This document shows, in pieces, positions 26,309 through 34,806 of a stretch of 64,000 nt of DNA. Position numbers and translations under genes: made by a program. The notes under the pieces are model-generated. The model searched no databases, was not told the DNA's origin, and was given only the letters and a program-made list of their open reading frames with translations. The DNA lies in contig NZ_JASHJL010000027.1 in NCBI RefSeq assembly GCF_030733205.1, positions 1 through 64,000 of the forward strand, written 5' to 3'. Position 1 is the first letter of the stretch. Every line of letters starts with the position of its first letter. This DNA comes from Mameliella sp. MMSF_3455 (lineage in GTDB: Bacteria > Pseudomonadota > Alphaproteobacteria > Rhodobacterales > Rhodobacteraceae).

Positions 26309-26551
26309 TCACTTCAGCAGGTAGGGAAGGTTCACGGTGACGGCGCCGGTCGGGCAGTCGGCCTCGCAGGGCATGCAGTACCAGCATTCGTCGTATTTCA
26401 TGTAGGCCGTCTTGGATCCGTCCTCGGTCTCGGCGATGCGCAGCACGTCGAGCGGGCAGACATCCACGCAGACGGTGCAGCCCTTGTCGGCGATGCAGAG
26501 ATCGGCATTCACGGTGACGGGGACGGTGGTCGCGGTCTGGGCGAGAGGCAT
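26309..26551 (-). CDS. Small 2[4Fe-4S] ferredoxin, AprB-like
   Basis: An 80-residue ferredoxin with two cluster motifs: C19, C25, C28, C32 (CIADKGCTVCVDVC) and C56, C59, C62, C66 (CWYCMPCEADC). The first has a five-residue gap after the first Cys, as in AprB, but the protein lacks AprB's C-terminal tail. It lies 21 bases after the AprA-like gene and is the likely electron partner of that flavoprotein. Confidence 0.9.
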   Translation of the reverse strand: MPLAQTATTVPVTVNADLCIADKGCTVCVDVCPLDVLRIAETEDGSKTAYMKYDECWYCMPCEADCPTGAVTVNLPYLLK

Positions 26552-26572
26552 CTGTCTGTCTCCTTCTGTTCG

Positions 26573-28315
26573 TTATTCCGCCGCGACCGAGGCACCGACG
26601 CGCTGGTTGTTGTAGGCGTCCTTCTCGTCTTCGGCGATTTCCACGATGTAGGGTTTCACTTCCTGCTTGCGGTGCGCGGGCTTGCCGTCGTCGCCCTTTG
26701 TCAGGATCGTGTGGCAGAACCAGTTCTCGTCATCGCGGTCGTATTCCACGCGGTTGTGATACAGACCCCAGCGGCTTTCGGTGCGGTAGAGCGAGGCGCT
26801 GGCCGCCATTTCGGCGCAATCCAAGATCGAAGAGGCCTCGAGCGCGCGCATCAGTTCGTGCGAGTCGCGGACGTACATGCCCTGTTCCATGTCCTCGCGG
26901 ACTTCTTCGAAACGCTGCTGGGCCAGTTCCATCTTGGCCGTCACCTTGGGCGGTTGCAGATAGTCGTTCACCAGGCGGCGTGTCTTGTATTCGATCTGGT
27001 TGGGCGGGATGCCATCGTCGCGCTTGGTCGGGGCCAGGACGCGCGCGCGCTCCGCCTCCACCTCGGCCTCGTCATAGGCGGCAAAGTCGACGTCTGCGAT
27101 GAAATCGGCCGCGTCCAGACCGGCAAAGGCGCCATTGGTAAAAGCCCCCAGCATGTAGTTGTGCGGCACGTTCGCCATGTCGCCCGCCGCGTAGAGGCCG
27201 GGGATCGTCGTCCGCGCATGTTCGTCGACAAAGACGCCGGAGGCGGAATGCCCCGAGCAGAAGCCGATTTCCGAGATATGCATCTCGATCATCTGCTTGC
27301 GGTAGTCGGTGCCGCGGCCCTTGTGGAAATGCCCGCGGGTCGGGCGTTCGACGATGTGCAGCACGCGCTCGATCTCGCTGATCGTTTCCTCCGCCAGGTG
27401 GTTGAGCTTGAGGTAGACCGGCCCCTTGCCGCCCTGCAGTTCGTCGTAGAATTCCTGCATCATCTGGCCCGACCAGTAGTCGCACTCGATAAAGCGTTCG
27501 CCCTGGGCGTTGGCGGTGTAGCCGCCCATCGGACCGGCGACATAGGCGCAGGCGGGACCGTTGTAGTCCTTGATCAGCGGGTTGATCTGGTAACATTCCA
27601 GGTTCGCCAGGCCCGCGCCTGCGTGATAGGCCATCGCATAGCCTTCGCCCGAATTCGACGCGTTCTCGTAGGTGCCATAGAGATAGCCCGAGGTCGGCAG
27701 GCCCAGCCGCCCGGCGGCGCCCAGCCCCATGATGACGGCCTTGGCCCGCACCACCAGGAATTCCGCCGTGCGCGTGTTGACGCAGACCGCGCCCGCGATG
27801 CGGCCCTCGCCGGTCAGCAGGCGGGTGGCCATGTAGCGGTTGACGATGTTGATGCGCGCCTTGCGCAGTTGGCGATAGAGCGCCTTCTTGACCGTGTCGC
27901 CGTTGGGCATCGGCAGGACGTAGGTGCCGATGTGGTGCACCTTCTTGACGTCGTATTCGCCGTTCTGGTCCTTCTGGAAACGGATGCCGAAATCATCCAG
28001 TTCCTGGATGATGCCATAGCATTCCGAGGCATATCGGTAGATCGCTGCCTGGTCGCAGATGCCGTCATTGGCGACGGTGATTTCCTTGGTGTACTGCTCG
28101 GGCGTGGCATAGCCCGGAATGACCGAGTTGTTCAGCCCGTCCATGCCCATCGAGATCGCGCCCGACCGTTTCACGTTGGCCTTGTCCAGCAGCACCACGT
28201 TGGCCTTGGGGTTCTTCTTCTTGGCCTTCAGCGCGGCCATCGGTCCGGCCGTGCCGCCGCCGATCACCAGGATGTCGCAGTCGATCTGGGTCAGACCGTC
28301 GAGAATCTCGTCCAT
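26573..28315 (-). CDS. AprA-like flavoprotein of the fumarate reductase/APS reductase family
   Basis: A 580-residue flavoprotein. The FAD motif is VIGGGTAGPMAALKA near residue 18, and the closing segment is GLYAAGDMANVPHNYMLGA near residue 380. The order and spacing resemble the alpha subunit of adenylylsulfate reductase rather than succinate dehydrogenase; the covalent-FAD His region of the latter is not seen. It is shorter than typical AprA (about 620). With the ferredoxin gene it forms an AprBA-like pair. APS reductases interconvert sulfite plus AMP and APS, but whether this member does so is not proven. The operon order is DUF971, this gene, ferredoxin, HEAT. Confidence 0.85.
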   Translation of the reverse strand: MDEILDGLTQIDCDILVIGGGTAGPMAALKAKKKNPKANVVLLDKANVKRSGAISMGMDGLNNSVIPGYATPEQYTKEITVANDGICDQAAIYRYASECYGIIQELDDFGIRFQKDQNGEYDVKKVHHIGTYVLPMPNGDTVKKALYRQLRKARINIVNRYMATRLLTGEGRIAGAVCVNTRTAEFLVVRAKAVIMGLGAAGRLGLPTSGYLYGTYENASNSGEGYAMAYHAGAGLANLECYQINPLIKDYNGPACAYVAGPMGGYTANAQGERFIECDYWSGQMMQEFYDELQGGKGPVYLKLNHLAEETISEIERVLHIVERPTRGHFHKGRGTDYRKQMIEMHISEIGFCSGHSASGVFVDEHARTTIPGLYAAGDMANVPHNYMLGAFTNGAFAGLDAADFIADVDFAAYDEAEVEAERARVLAPTKRDDGIPPNQIEYKTRRLVNDYLQPPKVTAKMELAQQRFEEVREDMEQGMYVRDSHELMRALEASSILDCAEMAASASLYRTESRWGLYHNRVEYDRDDENWFCHTILTKGDDGKPAHRKQEVKPYIVEIAEDEKDAYNNQRVGASVAAE

Positions 28316-28381
28316 GCCAGGGGCTCCTTGAATTCTGTGTCGGGATCAGCCTGCGCCGCAGTGCGGCAAGGGTTATGTCAA

Positions 28382-28672
28382 TTAGTTGTCGTGGGCGTCG
28401 GAAAGTTCGCGCAGGTAGACGAAAGGAAAGATCGCCTTGTCGTGCCCGTCAGAGAACCAGAGGTTCACGCCGTAGCCGCCCGCCGGATGAATGCCGGTGA
28501 TGGTCAGTCCGGGCGCCACGGTGACCGTGCCGGTGTCGATCATTTCCCGTTTTGTCCATGCATCACGGGCGTTTGCGCGCAATTCCTCGGCCGAAAGGCG
28601 GCTTTCCCTGCCGTCTTCCCAGGTCACCGTCAGGGTTTTTCCGCCGGCATCCGTCATCATCTGTTCGATCAT
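28382..28672 (-). CDS. DUF971 (gamma-butyrobetaine hydroxylase N-terminal-like) protein
   Basis: A 96-residue protein with the DUF971 pattern: LTVTWEDGRESRLSAEELRA near residue 15 and PAGGYGVNLWFSDGHDKAIF near residue 65, ending in FVYLREL. The domain is found alone next to iron-sulfur or Mrp-type proteins and at the N-terminus of GBBH hydroxylases. It may bind metal, but the usual zinc cysteines are not seen. It is the first gene of the leftward AprA-like operon. The start at 28672 is preferred because a longer frame reaches into the divergent promoter region. Confidence 0.8.
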   Translation of the reverse strand: MIEQMMTDAGGKTLTVTWEDGRESRLSAEELRANARDAWTKREMIDTGTVTVAPGLTITGIHPAGGYGVNLWFSDGHDKAIFPFVYLRELSDAHDN

Positions 28673-28795
28673 CAGTCCACTCCTGTCGTGCAGGGGACAG
28701 GCTGCCGAAACGGGGGTTCGGGAAATAGCAATTAGTTGACGGACGAGGGTGCTGCGTTGCGGCAATCCAGAGAGGCATCAAAAAGGAACGCCCCC

Positions 28796-29137
28796 ATGAC
28801 CTATGTCGTCACAGACAATTGCATCGCCTGCAAATACACCGACTGCGTCGAGGTCTGCCCCGTGGATTGCTTTTACGAGGGCGAGAACATGCTGGTGATC
28901 GACCCCGAGGAATGCATCGACTGCGGTGTCTGCGAACCCGAGTGCCCCGCCGATGCGATCCGCGCCGATACCGAAGGCGGAATGGAGCAATGGGTGGCCT
29001 TCAACGCCAAGTACGCGGCGCTCTGGCCGGTGATCCTGGAGGCAAAGGAACCGCTGCCGACTGCCGATGAGATGGACGGCAAGCCGGACAAGCTGGCCAA
29101 CCAGTTTTCCGAGAATCCCGCCACCGAAGCCGCCTGA
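28796..29137 (+). CDS. fdxA: 7Fe ferredoxin FdxA
   Basis: A 113-residue ferredoxin of the [3Fe-4S][4Fe-4S] type. The first motif is [17 protein letters not shown], where the residue pattern C9, C12, C17, C21 is typical of the seven-iron class. The second is [12 protein letters not shown] at C40-C50. The C-terminal extension ([11 protein letters not shown]) is standard for alphaproteobacterial FdxA. The start at 28796 follows AAAAAGGAAC. It is divergent from the DUF971 gene and is followed at 11 bases by a ferredoxin-NADP reductase gene, which probably keeps it reduced. Confidence 0.93.
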   Translation: MTYVVTDNCIACKYTDCVEVCPVDCFYEGENMLVIDPEECIDCGVCEPECPADAIRADTEGGMEQWVAFNAKYAALWPVILEAKEPLPTADEMDGKPDKLANQFSENPATEAA

Positions 29138-29148
29138 GGAGACACGCC

Positions 29149-29958
29149 ATGAACATCGCAACCCCTGCTAAAATCCTGCCCGACGCCCAGACGGTCACGG
29201 CAGTCAAGCACTGGAGTGACACGCTGTTTTCGTTCCGTGTCACCCGCCCGCGCAGCCTGCGTTTTCGTTCGGGCGAGTTCGTCATGATCGGACTGATGCA
29301 GACCGATGAGAAAACCGGGCGGGAAAAGCCGCTCTTGCGCGCCTATTCCATTGCCTCGCCTGCCTGGGATGACGAATTGGAGTTCTATTCGATCAAGGTG
29401 CCCGACGGTCCGCTGACCTCGCGCCTGCAAAGGATCGAGGCGGGCGACCAGATCATCCTGCGGCCCAAGCCGGTGGGGACGCTGGTGCTGGACGCGCTCT
29501 TGCCGGGCAAGCGGCTGTGGATGATCTGCACCGGCACAGGCATCGCGCCCTTTGCCTCGCTCCTGCGTGACCCCGAGACCTGGGAAAGTTATGATCAGGT
29601 GATCGTCGCCCATACCTGCCGCACAAGGGCCGAACTGGGCTATGGCGCTGAAATCGTTGCCGCCCTGCCGGAGGATCCGCTGATCGGGGAACTGGTTGGC
29701 GACAAGCTGCGGTATTATCCAACGACCACTCGCGACCCGTCCGACATCGAAGGCAGGATCAGTGATCACATCCGCGACGGGCGCGTCTTTGCAGCGCTGG
29801 ACCTGCCGGCCTGGTCGCCGGAAGCGGACAGGGTGATGATCTGCGGCAACCTCGCGCTCAACAAGGACATCATCGGCCTGTGCGAGGCACACGGGCTGGA
29901 AGAAGGAGCCAATTCAGCGCCGCGTCATTTCGTGGTCGAGAAGGCGTTTCTGGACTGA
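29149..29958 (+). CDS. fpr: Ferredoxin-NADP+ reductase
   Basis: A 269-residue reductase of the bacterial Fpr class. The FAD-binding motif is LLRAYSIASP near residue 65. The NADP-binding motif is CTGTGIAPFASLLRD near residue 127, and the C-terminus (FVVEKAFLD) is typical. It transfers electrons between NADPH and ferredoxin in the cytoplasm. It lies 11 bases after fdxA, so the two form an electron-supply unit for the neighbouring AprA-like system or for general use. Confidence 0.92.
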   Translation: MNIATPAKILPDAQTVTAVKHWSDTLFSFRVTRPRSLRFRSGEFVMIGLMQTDEKTGREKPLLRAYSIASPAWDDELEFYSIKVPDGPLTSRLQRIEAGDQIILRPKPVGTLVLDALLPGKRLWMICTGTGIAPFASLLRDPETWESYDQVIVAHTCRTRAELGYGAEIVAALPEDPLIGELVGDKLRYYPTTTRDPSDIEGRISDHIRDGRVFAALDLPAWSPEADRVMICGNLALNKDIIGLCEAHGLEEGANSAPRHFVVEKAFLD

Positions 29959-29962
29959 GGGG

Positions 29963-30033
29963 CGGCATCGCGGCCGGGGCGGGGACGGCCCCGTTGCCCC
30001 GGTCCCGCGGCCTTGCAGAGCGCCGCGATGCCG
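29963..30033. terminator. Nested inverted repeats after the ferredoxin reductase gene
   Basis: A perfect 12-bp inverted repeat (CGGCATCGCGGC at 29963-29974; its complement at 30022-30033) encloses a second hairpin (CCGGGGC/GCCCCGG, 29974-30002). There is no T-run. It probably insulates the rightward transcript from the RND operon. Confidence 0.45.
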
Positions 30034-30173
30034 GAAAATACGTTTCGGGTACCGAATTTCTGGGGGCTGCCCCCCTTCGTCAACAAAAAAAACTGAACTA
30101 AGCGGTTTGCTTTTTCTGGTCGTGTCGCCTACCTGCAGGCAGCCGGCTCCCTCTTTCGACAGAAAAAAGCACC

Positions 30174-31217
30174 ATGCGCCATCTTGTTTCCGCTCTATCA
30201 CTCATTGCCCTGATCCTTCCCATCGCCGTTGCGGCGCAGGAGCAGGCCGTTCCCGACACTCCGAAACCCGTCAAGCTGATGGAGCTTTCGTCGCGGCCGG
30301 TCGTGCAGCGCCGCCAGTTCTTCGGCCAGGTGACTGCGCGCCAGACTGTCGACCTCGCCTTTCAGGTTGGGGGGCAGCTCGAGATTCTCGATGCCGAAGA
30401 GGGTACATCCAAGCCCAAGGGCGAGCTGGTCGCGCAACTGGATATTTCCGGCTATGAAAGAGCCGTTGCCCAGGCGCAGGCGAATTACGACAAGGCACAG
30501 CGCGACGCGGAACGGCTTGAGAGCCTGAGCGGACAGGCGGTGTCCGCCGTCCAGGTCCGCGATGCCGAAACCCAGCTGCGCCTGGCCGAAATCGCGCTGG
30601 AAAGCGCGCAGGACGATCTGGAACACGCCACCCTGAAGGCGCCTTTCGACGCCCTTGTCGCGCGGCGGCTGGTCGCGAATTTCCAGACGGTCTCTCCCGG
30701 AACGCCGGTGGTCAGGCTGCACGATGTTTCGGAACTGCGCGTCGACATCCAGGTGCCGGAGGTTCTGTTCCGCCAGGCGGGTGTCAAGGCGGATGTAACC
30801 TTTGTTGCCCAGTTTCCTGGGGACAATGCGACCTACCCGCTGGAAATGCGGGAGTTCGAGACGGAAACATCCAGCGTGGGACAGACTTACCGGATCACCC
30901 TCGGCTTTGCCGAAAGCCCGGGCAACTTCGTCTTTCCCGGCGCGTCCGTGACCGTCTTTGCCACCCTTGAAGGTGCCGCGCCCGACGGCGTGATCCTGCC
31001 CGCCACGGCGCTTGTCTACGATGCGGCCGGCAAGGCCTCTGTCATGGTTTTCGACGATGGCACCGTGCGGCGCACCCCGGTCCGGATCGAACTGCACGAC
31101 GACGGCAAGCTCTACATGACAGAGGGGCCCGCCGACGGGACGCAGATCGTGATGACCGGCGCATCGCAACTGCGCGACGGCCAGTCCGTGCGCCGCTTCA
31201 CCCGGATCGGGGAGTAA
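30174..31217 (+). CDS. RND efflux periplasmic adaptor (membrane fusion protein)
   Basis: A 347-residue secreted adaptor. A signal peptide (residues about 1-20) precedes a beta-barrel/lipoyl half (GQVTARQTVDLAFQVGGQLE), a short coiled coil (ANYDKAQRDAERLESLSG), the second lipoyl half (ATLKAPFDALVARRLV) and a beta-barrel end. It links an RND pump to an outer-membrane channel. It is followed at 4 bases by the pump gene. No channel gene or regulator is adjacent, so the channel is probably a shared one elsewhere. Confidence 0.92.
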   Translation: MRHLVSALSLIALILPIAVAAQEQAVPDTPKPVKLMELSSRPVVQRRQFFGQVTARQTVDLAFQVGGQLEILDAEEGTSKPKGELVAQLDISGYERAVAQAQANYDKAQRDAERLESLSGQAVSAVQVRDAETQLRLAEIALESAQDDLEHATLKAPFDALVARRLVANFQTVSPGTPVVRLHDVSELRVDIQVPEVLFRQAGVKADVTFVAQFPGDNATYPLEMREFETETSSVGQTYRITLGFAESPGNFVFPGASVTVFATLEGAAPDGVILPATALVYDAAGKASVMVFDDGTVRRTPVRIELHDDGKLYMTEGPADGTQIVMTGASQLRDGQSVRRFTRIGE

Positions 31218-31221
31218 GCCC

Positions 31222-34200
31222 ATGTCCATCGCGCGCGCCTCCATCGACAAGGCGCTGATCACCTGGCTCCTCATGCTGGGCTGCCTTCTGGGCGGCATCT
31301 GGGGATTCTCGACGATCGGCCGCCTCGAAGACCCCGCCTTCACGATCAAGAACGCCATCATCATCACGCAATACCCCGGTGCCTCTGCCGAGCAGGTGGC
31401 GCGCGAGGTCTCGGAGCCCATCGAATCCGAGATCCAGAAGATGGGCGAGATCGACTTCATCACCTCGTCCAACAAGCCGGGCGTCAGCCGGATCTCGGTC
31501 AACATCGAATCCACCTACGACGGCTCCGAACTGCCCGCCATCTGGACCAAGCTGCGCAACCGGGTCGAGGATGCCCGGCGCAACCTGCCGCCCGAAGCGG
31601 GGCAGCCCATCGTCAACGACACCTTCGGCGACGTGTTCGGCGTCTTCTACGCGGTGACGGCGCCGGGGTTCACGGATGCCGAGGTGCACGAGATCTCGGA
31701 ATACCTGCGGCGCGAGCTGCTGGCGGTGGACGGGGTGGCCGACGTGGCTGTGGCCGGGCTGCCATCCGAGGCGATCTACGTCGATGCGCGCACCTCCATC
31801 GTGACCAACCTGGGGATCGCGCCGGACAGCATCGGTGCGGCCTTGTCCAGCACCGACACGCGCACCCCGGCGGGCAGCGTGTCCTACCCGGCGCAGGACG
31901 TTCGCCTGCAGGCGCCCGGCGGCAGCGATACGGTTCTGGACATCGCCAACCTCACCATCGGTGTCGGCGGTGACGTGATCGATCTTCTGGACATCGCGAC
32001 GGTCACGCGGTCGCGCGTCACGGACCCGACAGAGATCATCCGCTTTCAGGGGCAGGAAGCCTTCACGCTGGGGGTCGCGGGCAAGGCCGATCTGAACATC
32101 GTCGAAGTCGGCAAGAGCGTGGATGCGCGGCTGGCCGAGATCATGCGCGATGTGCCCGCCGGGGTGGAACTGCACCCGATCTATCAACAGCATGTCGTGG
32201 TCGACGAGGCCTCGAACGCCTTTCTGCTGAACCTTGCGATGTCCGTGGCCATCGTGGTGGTCGTGCTGGCGCTCTTCATGGGGTGGCGGGCGGCCGTGGT
32301 CGTCGGCGCCACGCTGCTGCTGACCGTCGTGGGGACGGTTTTCCTCATGGCGATCTTCGGGATCGAGATGGAGCGGATTTCGCTGGGGGCGCTGATCATC
32401 GCGATGGGGATGCTGGTGGACAACGCCATCGTCGTGGCCGAGGGCATGCAGGGCGACATGGCCAAGGGCAAAACCGCCCGCGCTGCCGCCGAGGATGTCG
32501 CCAGCAAGACCCAGACCCCGCTGTTGGGCGCGACCGTGATCGGCATCATGGCCTTTGCCGGCATCGGCCTGTCGCCCGACGCGACCGGGGAATTCCTGTT
32601 CTCGCTGTTTGCGGTGATCGGGATTTCGTTGCTGCTGTCGTGGGTTCTGGCCATCACGGCGACGCCGCTTCTGGCGCATTACTTCTTCAAGGTCGGGGCC
32701 GGTGACGACGGCGACCACTACGGCGGGCCGCTTTTCCGGGCCTACCGCGCGGTCCTGTCCGCGGCGCTGACCCTGCGTCACCTGGTGATCCTGGCGCTGA
32801 TCGGCGTGACGGTCCTGTGTTACATCGGCTTTGGTCAGGTCAAGCAGCAGTTCTTTCCGGACTCGAACACGCCGCTGTTCTACGTCCATTACAAGCTGCC
32901 CCAGGGGTCCAGCATCCATCAGGTGTCGGACGACATGACCCTGTTGGAAAACTGGCTGGCGGAACGTGACGACGTGACCTCGGTGGCGACGTTCATCGGC
33001 GGTGGCGCGACGCGTTTCATGCTGACCTATGCCCCCGAAGAGGCGCTGCCGACCTATGGTCACCTGATCATCCGGGCCGAAAGCCTGGAACAGATCCCGC
33101 AATTGCGGGCCGATCTGGAAACCTTTGGCCGCAGCACGCTGACCTCGGGTGAATTCCGCACCGAGCGGCTGGCCTTCGGTCCCGGCGGTGGGGCGCCCAT
33201 CGCAGCGCGGTTCTCGGGGCCGGATCCGGTGGTGCTGCGCCAGTTGGCGGAACAGGCGGAAACCGTGCTGAGGGGCGCCTCCGACCAGTTGCAGGACCTG
33301 CGGACGGACTGGCGCGAACGGGAACTGGTGATCGTGCCGCGCTTTGCCGATGAACGGGCCAAGGCTGCGGGCGTCACCCGCGAGGCCCTGGCGCAGGCGC
33401 TGACGCTTGGCACCGACGGTCTGCAGGTCGGCTATTACCGTGAGGCCGACCGTCTGATCCCGATCATCATGCGCACCGACACGGCGCAAAGCGAAGGCGC
33501 GGGCCATCTTGTCGACCTGCCGGTCTATTCGGCGGCGGCGGGCACCTATATTCCCGTTGCGCAGATCACCGACGGTTTCGCCTGGGAAGCCCAGAACACC
33601 TTCCTGGTGCGGCGTGACCGGGTGCCGACGATTTCTGTCCAGGCGGGGGTGCCCGCGGGGGTGAACGCCTCCAGCGTCTTTGCCCAGGTGCGTGACGCGG
33701 TCGAAGCCATCGAACTGCCCGAAGGCTATATCCTTGAATGGGGCGGCGAATACGAAAGCTCGACCGAGGCGCAATCCTCGCTGGGCAAGCAGTTGCCGCT
33801 GTCCCTGATCATCATGGTGCTGATTTCCGTCCTGTTGTTCGGAACCATCCGCCAGCCTGTCATCATCTGGCTGCTGGTGCCGATGAGCGTGAACGGCGTT
33901 GCGCTGGGCCTGCTGGGGACGGGCTTGCCGTTCTCCTTCACCGCGCTTTTGGGCCTGCTCAGCCTGTCGGGCATGCTGATCAAGAACGGCATCGTCCTGG
34001 TCGAGGAAATCGACCTGGTCCGGGCCGAGGGCGTGCCATTCCGAAAGGCGGTGCTGGATGCCTCCACATCGCGTCTGCGGCCCGTGGTTCTGGCTGCGGC
34101 GACGACGATCCTGGGCATGATACCGCTGCTGTCGGATGCCTTCTTTGCCTCGATGGCGGTGACGATCATGGGCGGCCTCGGCTTTGCCTCTGTCCTGACC

Positions 34201-34296
34201 CTGGTCGCGGCACCGGTGTTCTACTACAGCTTCTTCCCCCGCGCGCGCAAAGCCGACGCGCGGGCCCGGAAAGAGGCAAAAGCGGCGGCCGCCTGA
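31222..34296 (+). CDS. RND-family inner-membrane efflux transporter
   Basis: A 1024-residue pump with the usual two-fold design: one N-terminal helix, a large periplasmic loop, a helix bundle, then the same again. In helix 4, where AcrB has two adjacent aspartates, this protein reads MLVDNAIVVAEGM near residue 398, so only one Asp is present. The C-terminal half holds LLSLSGMLIKNGIVLVEEID near residue 920, with the family's Lys. The proton-driven substrate is unknown; drug, solvent or lipid export is possible. It forms an operon with the adaptor gene. Confidence 0.93.
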   Translation: MSIARASIDKALITWLLMLGCLLGGIWGFSTIGRLEDPAFTIKNAIIITQYPGASAEQVAREVSEPIESEIQKMGEIDFITSSNKPGVSRISVNIESTYDGSELPAIWTKLRNRVEDARRNLPPEAGQPIVNDTFGDVFGVFYAVTAPGFTDAEVHEISEYLRRELLAVDGVADVAVAGLPSEAIYVDARTSIVTNLGIAPDSIGAALSSTDTRTPAGSVSYPAQDVRLQAPGGSDTVLDIANLTIGVGGDVIDLLDIATVTRSRVTDPTEIIRFQGQEAFTLGVAGKADLNIVEVGKSVDARLAEIMRDVPAGVELHPIYQQHVVVDEASNAFLLNLAMSVAIVVVVLALFMGWRAAVVVGATLLLTVVGTVFLMAIFGIEMERISLGALIIAMGMLVDNAIVVAEGMQGDMAKGKTARAAAEDVASKTQTPLLGATVIGIMAFAGIGLSPDATGEFLFSLFAVIGISLLLSWVLAITATPLLAHYFFKVGAGDDGDHYGGPLFRAYRAVLSAALTLRHLVILALIGVTVLCYIGFGQVKQQFFPDSNTPLFYVHYKLPQGSSIHQVSDDMTLLENWLAERDDVTSVATFIGGGATRFMLTYAPEEALPTYGHLIIRAESLEQIPQLRADLETFGRSTLTSGEFRTERLAFGPGGGAPIAARFSGPDPVVLRQLAEQAETVLRGASDQLQDLRTDWRERELVIVPRFADERAKAAGVTREALAQALTLGTDGLQVGYYREADRLIPIIMRTDTAQSEGAGHLVDLPVYSAAAGTYIPVAQITDGFAWEAQNTFLVRRDRVPTISVQAGVPAGVNASSVFAQVRDAVEAIELPEGYILEWGGEYESSTEAQSSLGKQLPLSLIIMVLISVLLFGTIRQPVIIWLLVPMSVNGVALGLLGTGLPFSFTALLGLLSLSGMLIKNGIVLVEEIDLVRAEGVPFRKAVLDASTSRLRPVVLAAATTILGMIPLLSDAFFASMAVTIMGGLGFASVLTLVAAPVFYYSFFPRARKADARARKEAKAAAA

Positions 34297-34311
34297 GGCC
34301 GCCGCCCGGCG

Positions 34312-34339
34312 CGGGCACGGGGGACTCGACCCCGGCCCG
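34312..34339 (+). terminator. Hairpin after the RND pump gene
   Basis: A 10-bp stem with one bulged A (CGGGC-A-CGGGG pairing with CCCCGGCCCG) and a 7-base loop lies 16 bases past the stop. It is followed by AAAAA rather than T residues, so termination strength is uncertain. Confidence 0.4.
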
Positions 34340-34414
34340 AAAAAGCGTGATCCTGTTGCGACCCCCTGCCGGGCACGGCAAGGAGGGAAAACAAGAAACG
34401 ACAGAGGCCGGAAC

Positions 34415-34702
34415 ATGAGCAGACAGAAATTTGCGATCTTTGGCGCCCTTTTGCTTGCCGCCAGTTGCAGCGCCGTCACGGGAGGGCGCACCGTGGTCAA
34501 AGGCGCGGGCCCAGACGAACTGCTGAAGCTGCGTTATGGGCCGGGGCTGGGCTACAAGGTCAAACTGGGCCTGCCGGACGGCACCGAGCTTGTACGCCGC
34601 GATTGCGTGACCGAAATGGGCCAGCTCTGGTGCCGGGTCTCGCTGGCCGACGCACCTGCCGTGACGGGCTATGTCTCGGCCGATTACCTGTCGGCCCCCT
34701 GA
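34415..34702 (+). CDS. Small SH3-domain lipoprotein
   Basis: A 95-residue lipoprotein. The signal ends in a lipobox (LAASC, Cys18), so it is probably anchored to a membrane facing the periplasm. The rest is a bacterial SH3-like domain (LKLRYGPGLGYKVKLGLPDG; LWCRVSL; GYVSADYL), with two further cysteines that could form a disulfide. SH3b domains often bind peptidoglycan. It stands alone between the RND operon and tex. Confidence 0.85.
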   Translation: MSRQKFAIFGALLLAASCSAVTGGRTVVKGAGPDELLKLRYGPGLGYKVKLGLPDGTELVRRDCVTEMGQLWCRVSLADAPAVTGYVSADYLSAP

Positions 34703-34806
34703 TCCGACCCAGCGGAAAACCGCGATCTTGGCCGAACGCGGCGATGTCTCTTGGCGAGGCTCGCGCGCTTGGCTAAGACGGCGTACCGCAGACCTGGAGG
34801 ACGCAA

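Noticed and set aside
31198-34500. A 1100-codon open frame antisense to the RND pump gene
   Set aside because: It is low-complexity in Arg/Gly/His, has no domain or ribosome site, and mirrors a gene with strong family motifs. It is a high-GC shadow frame.
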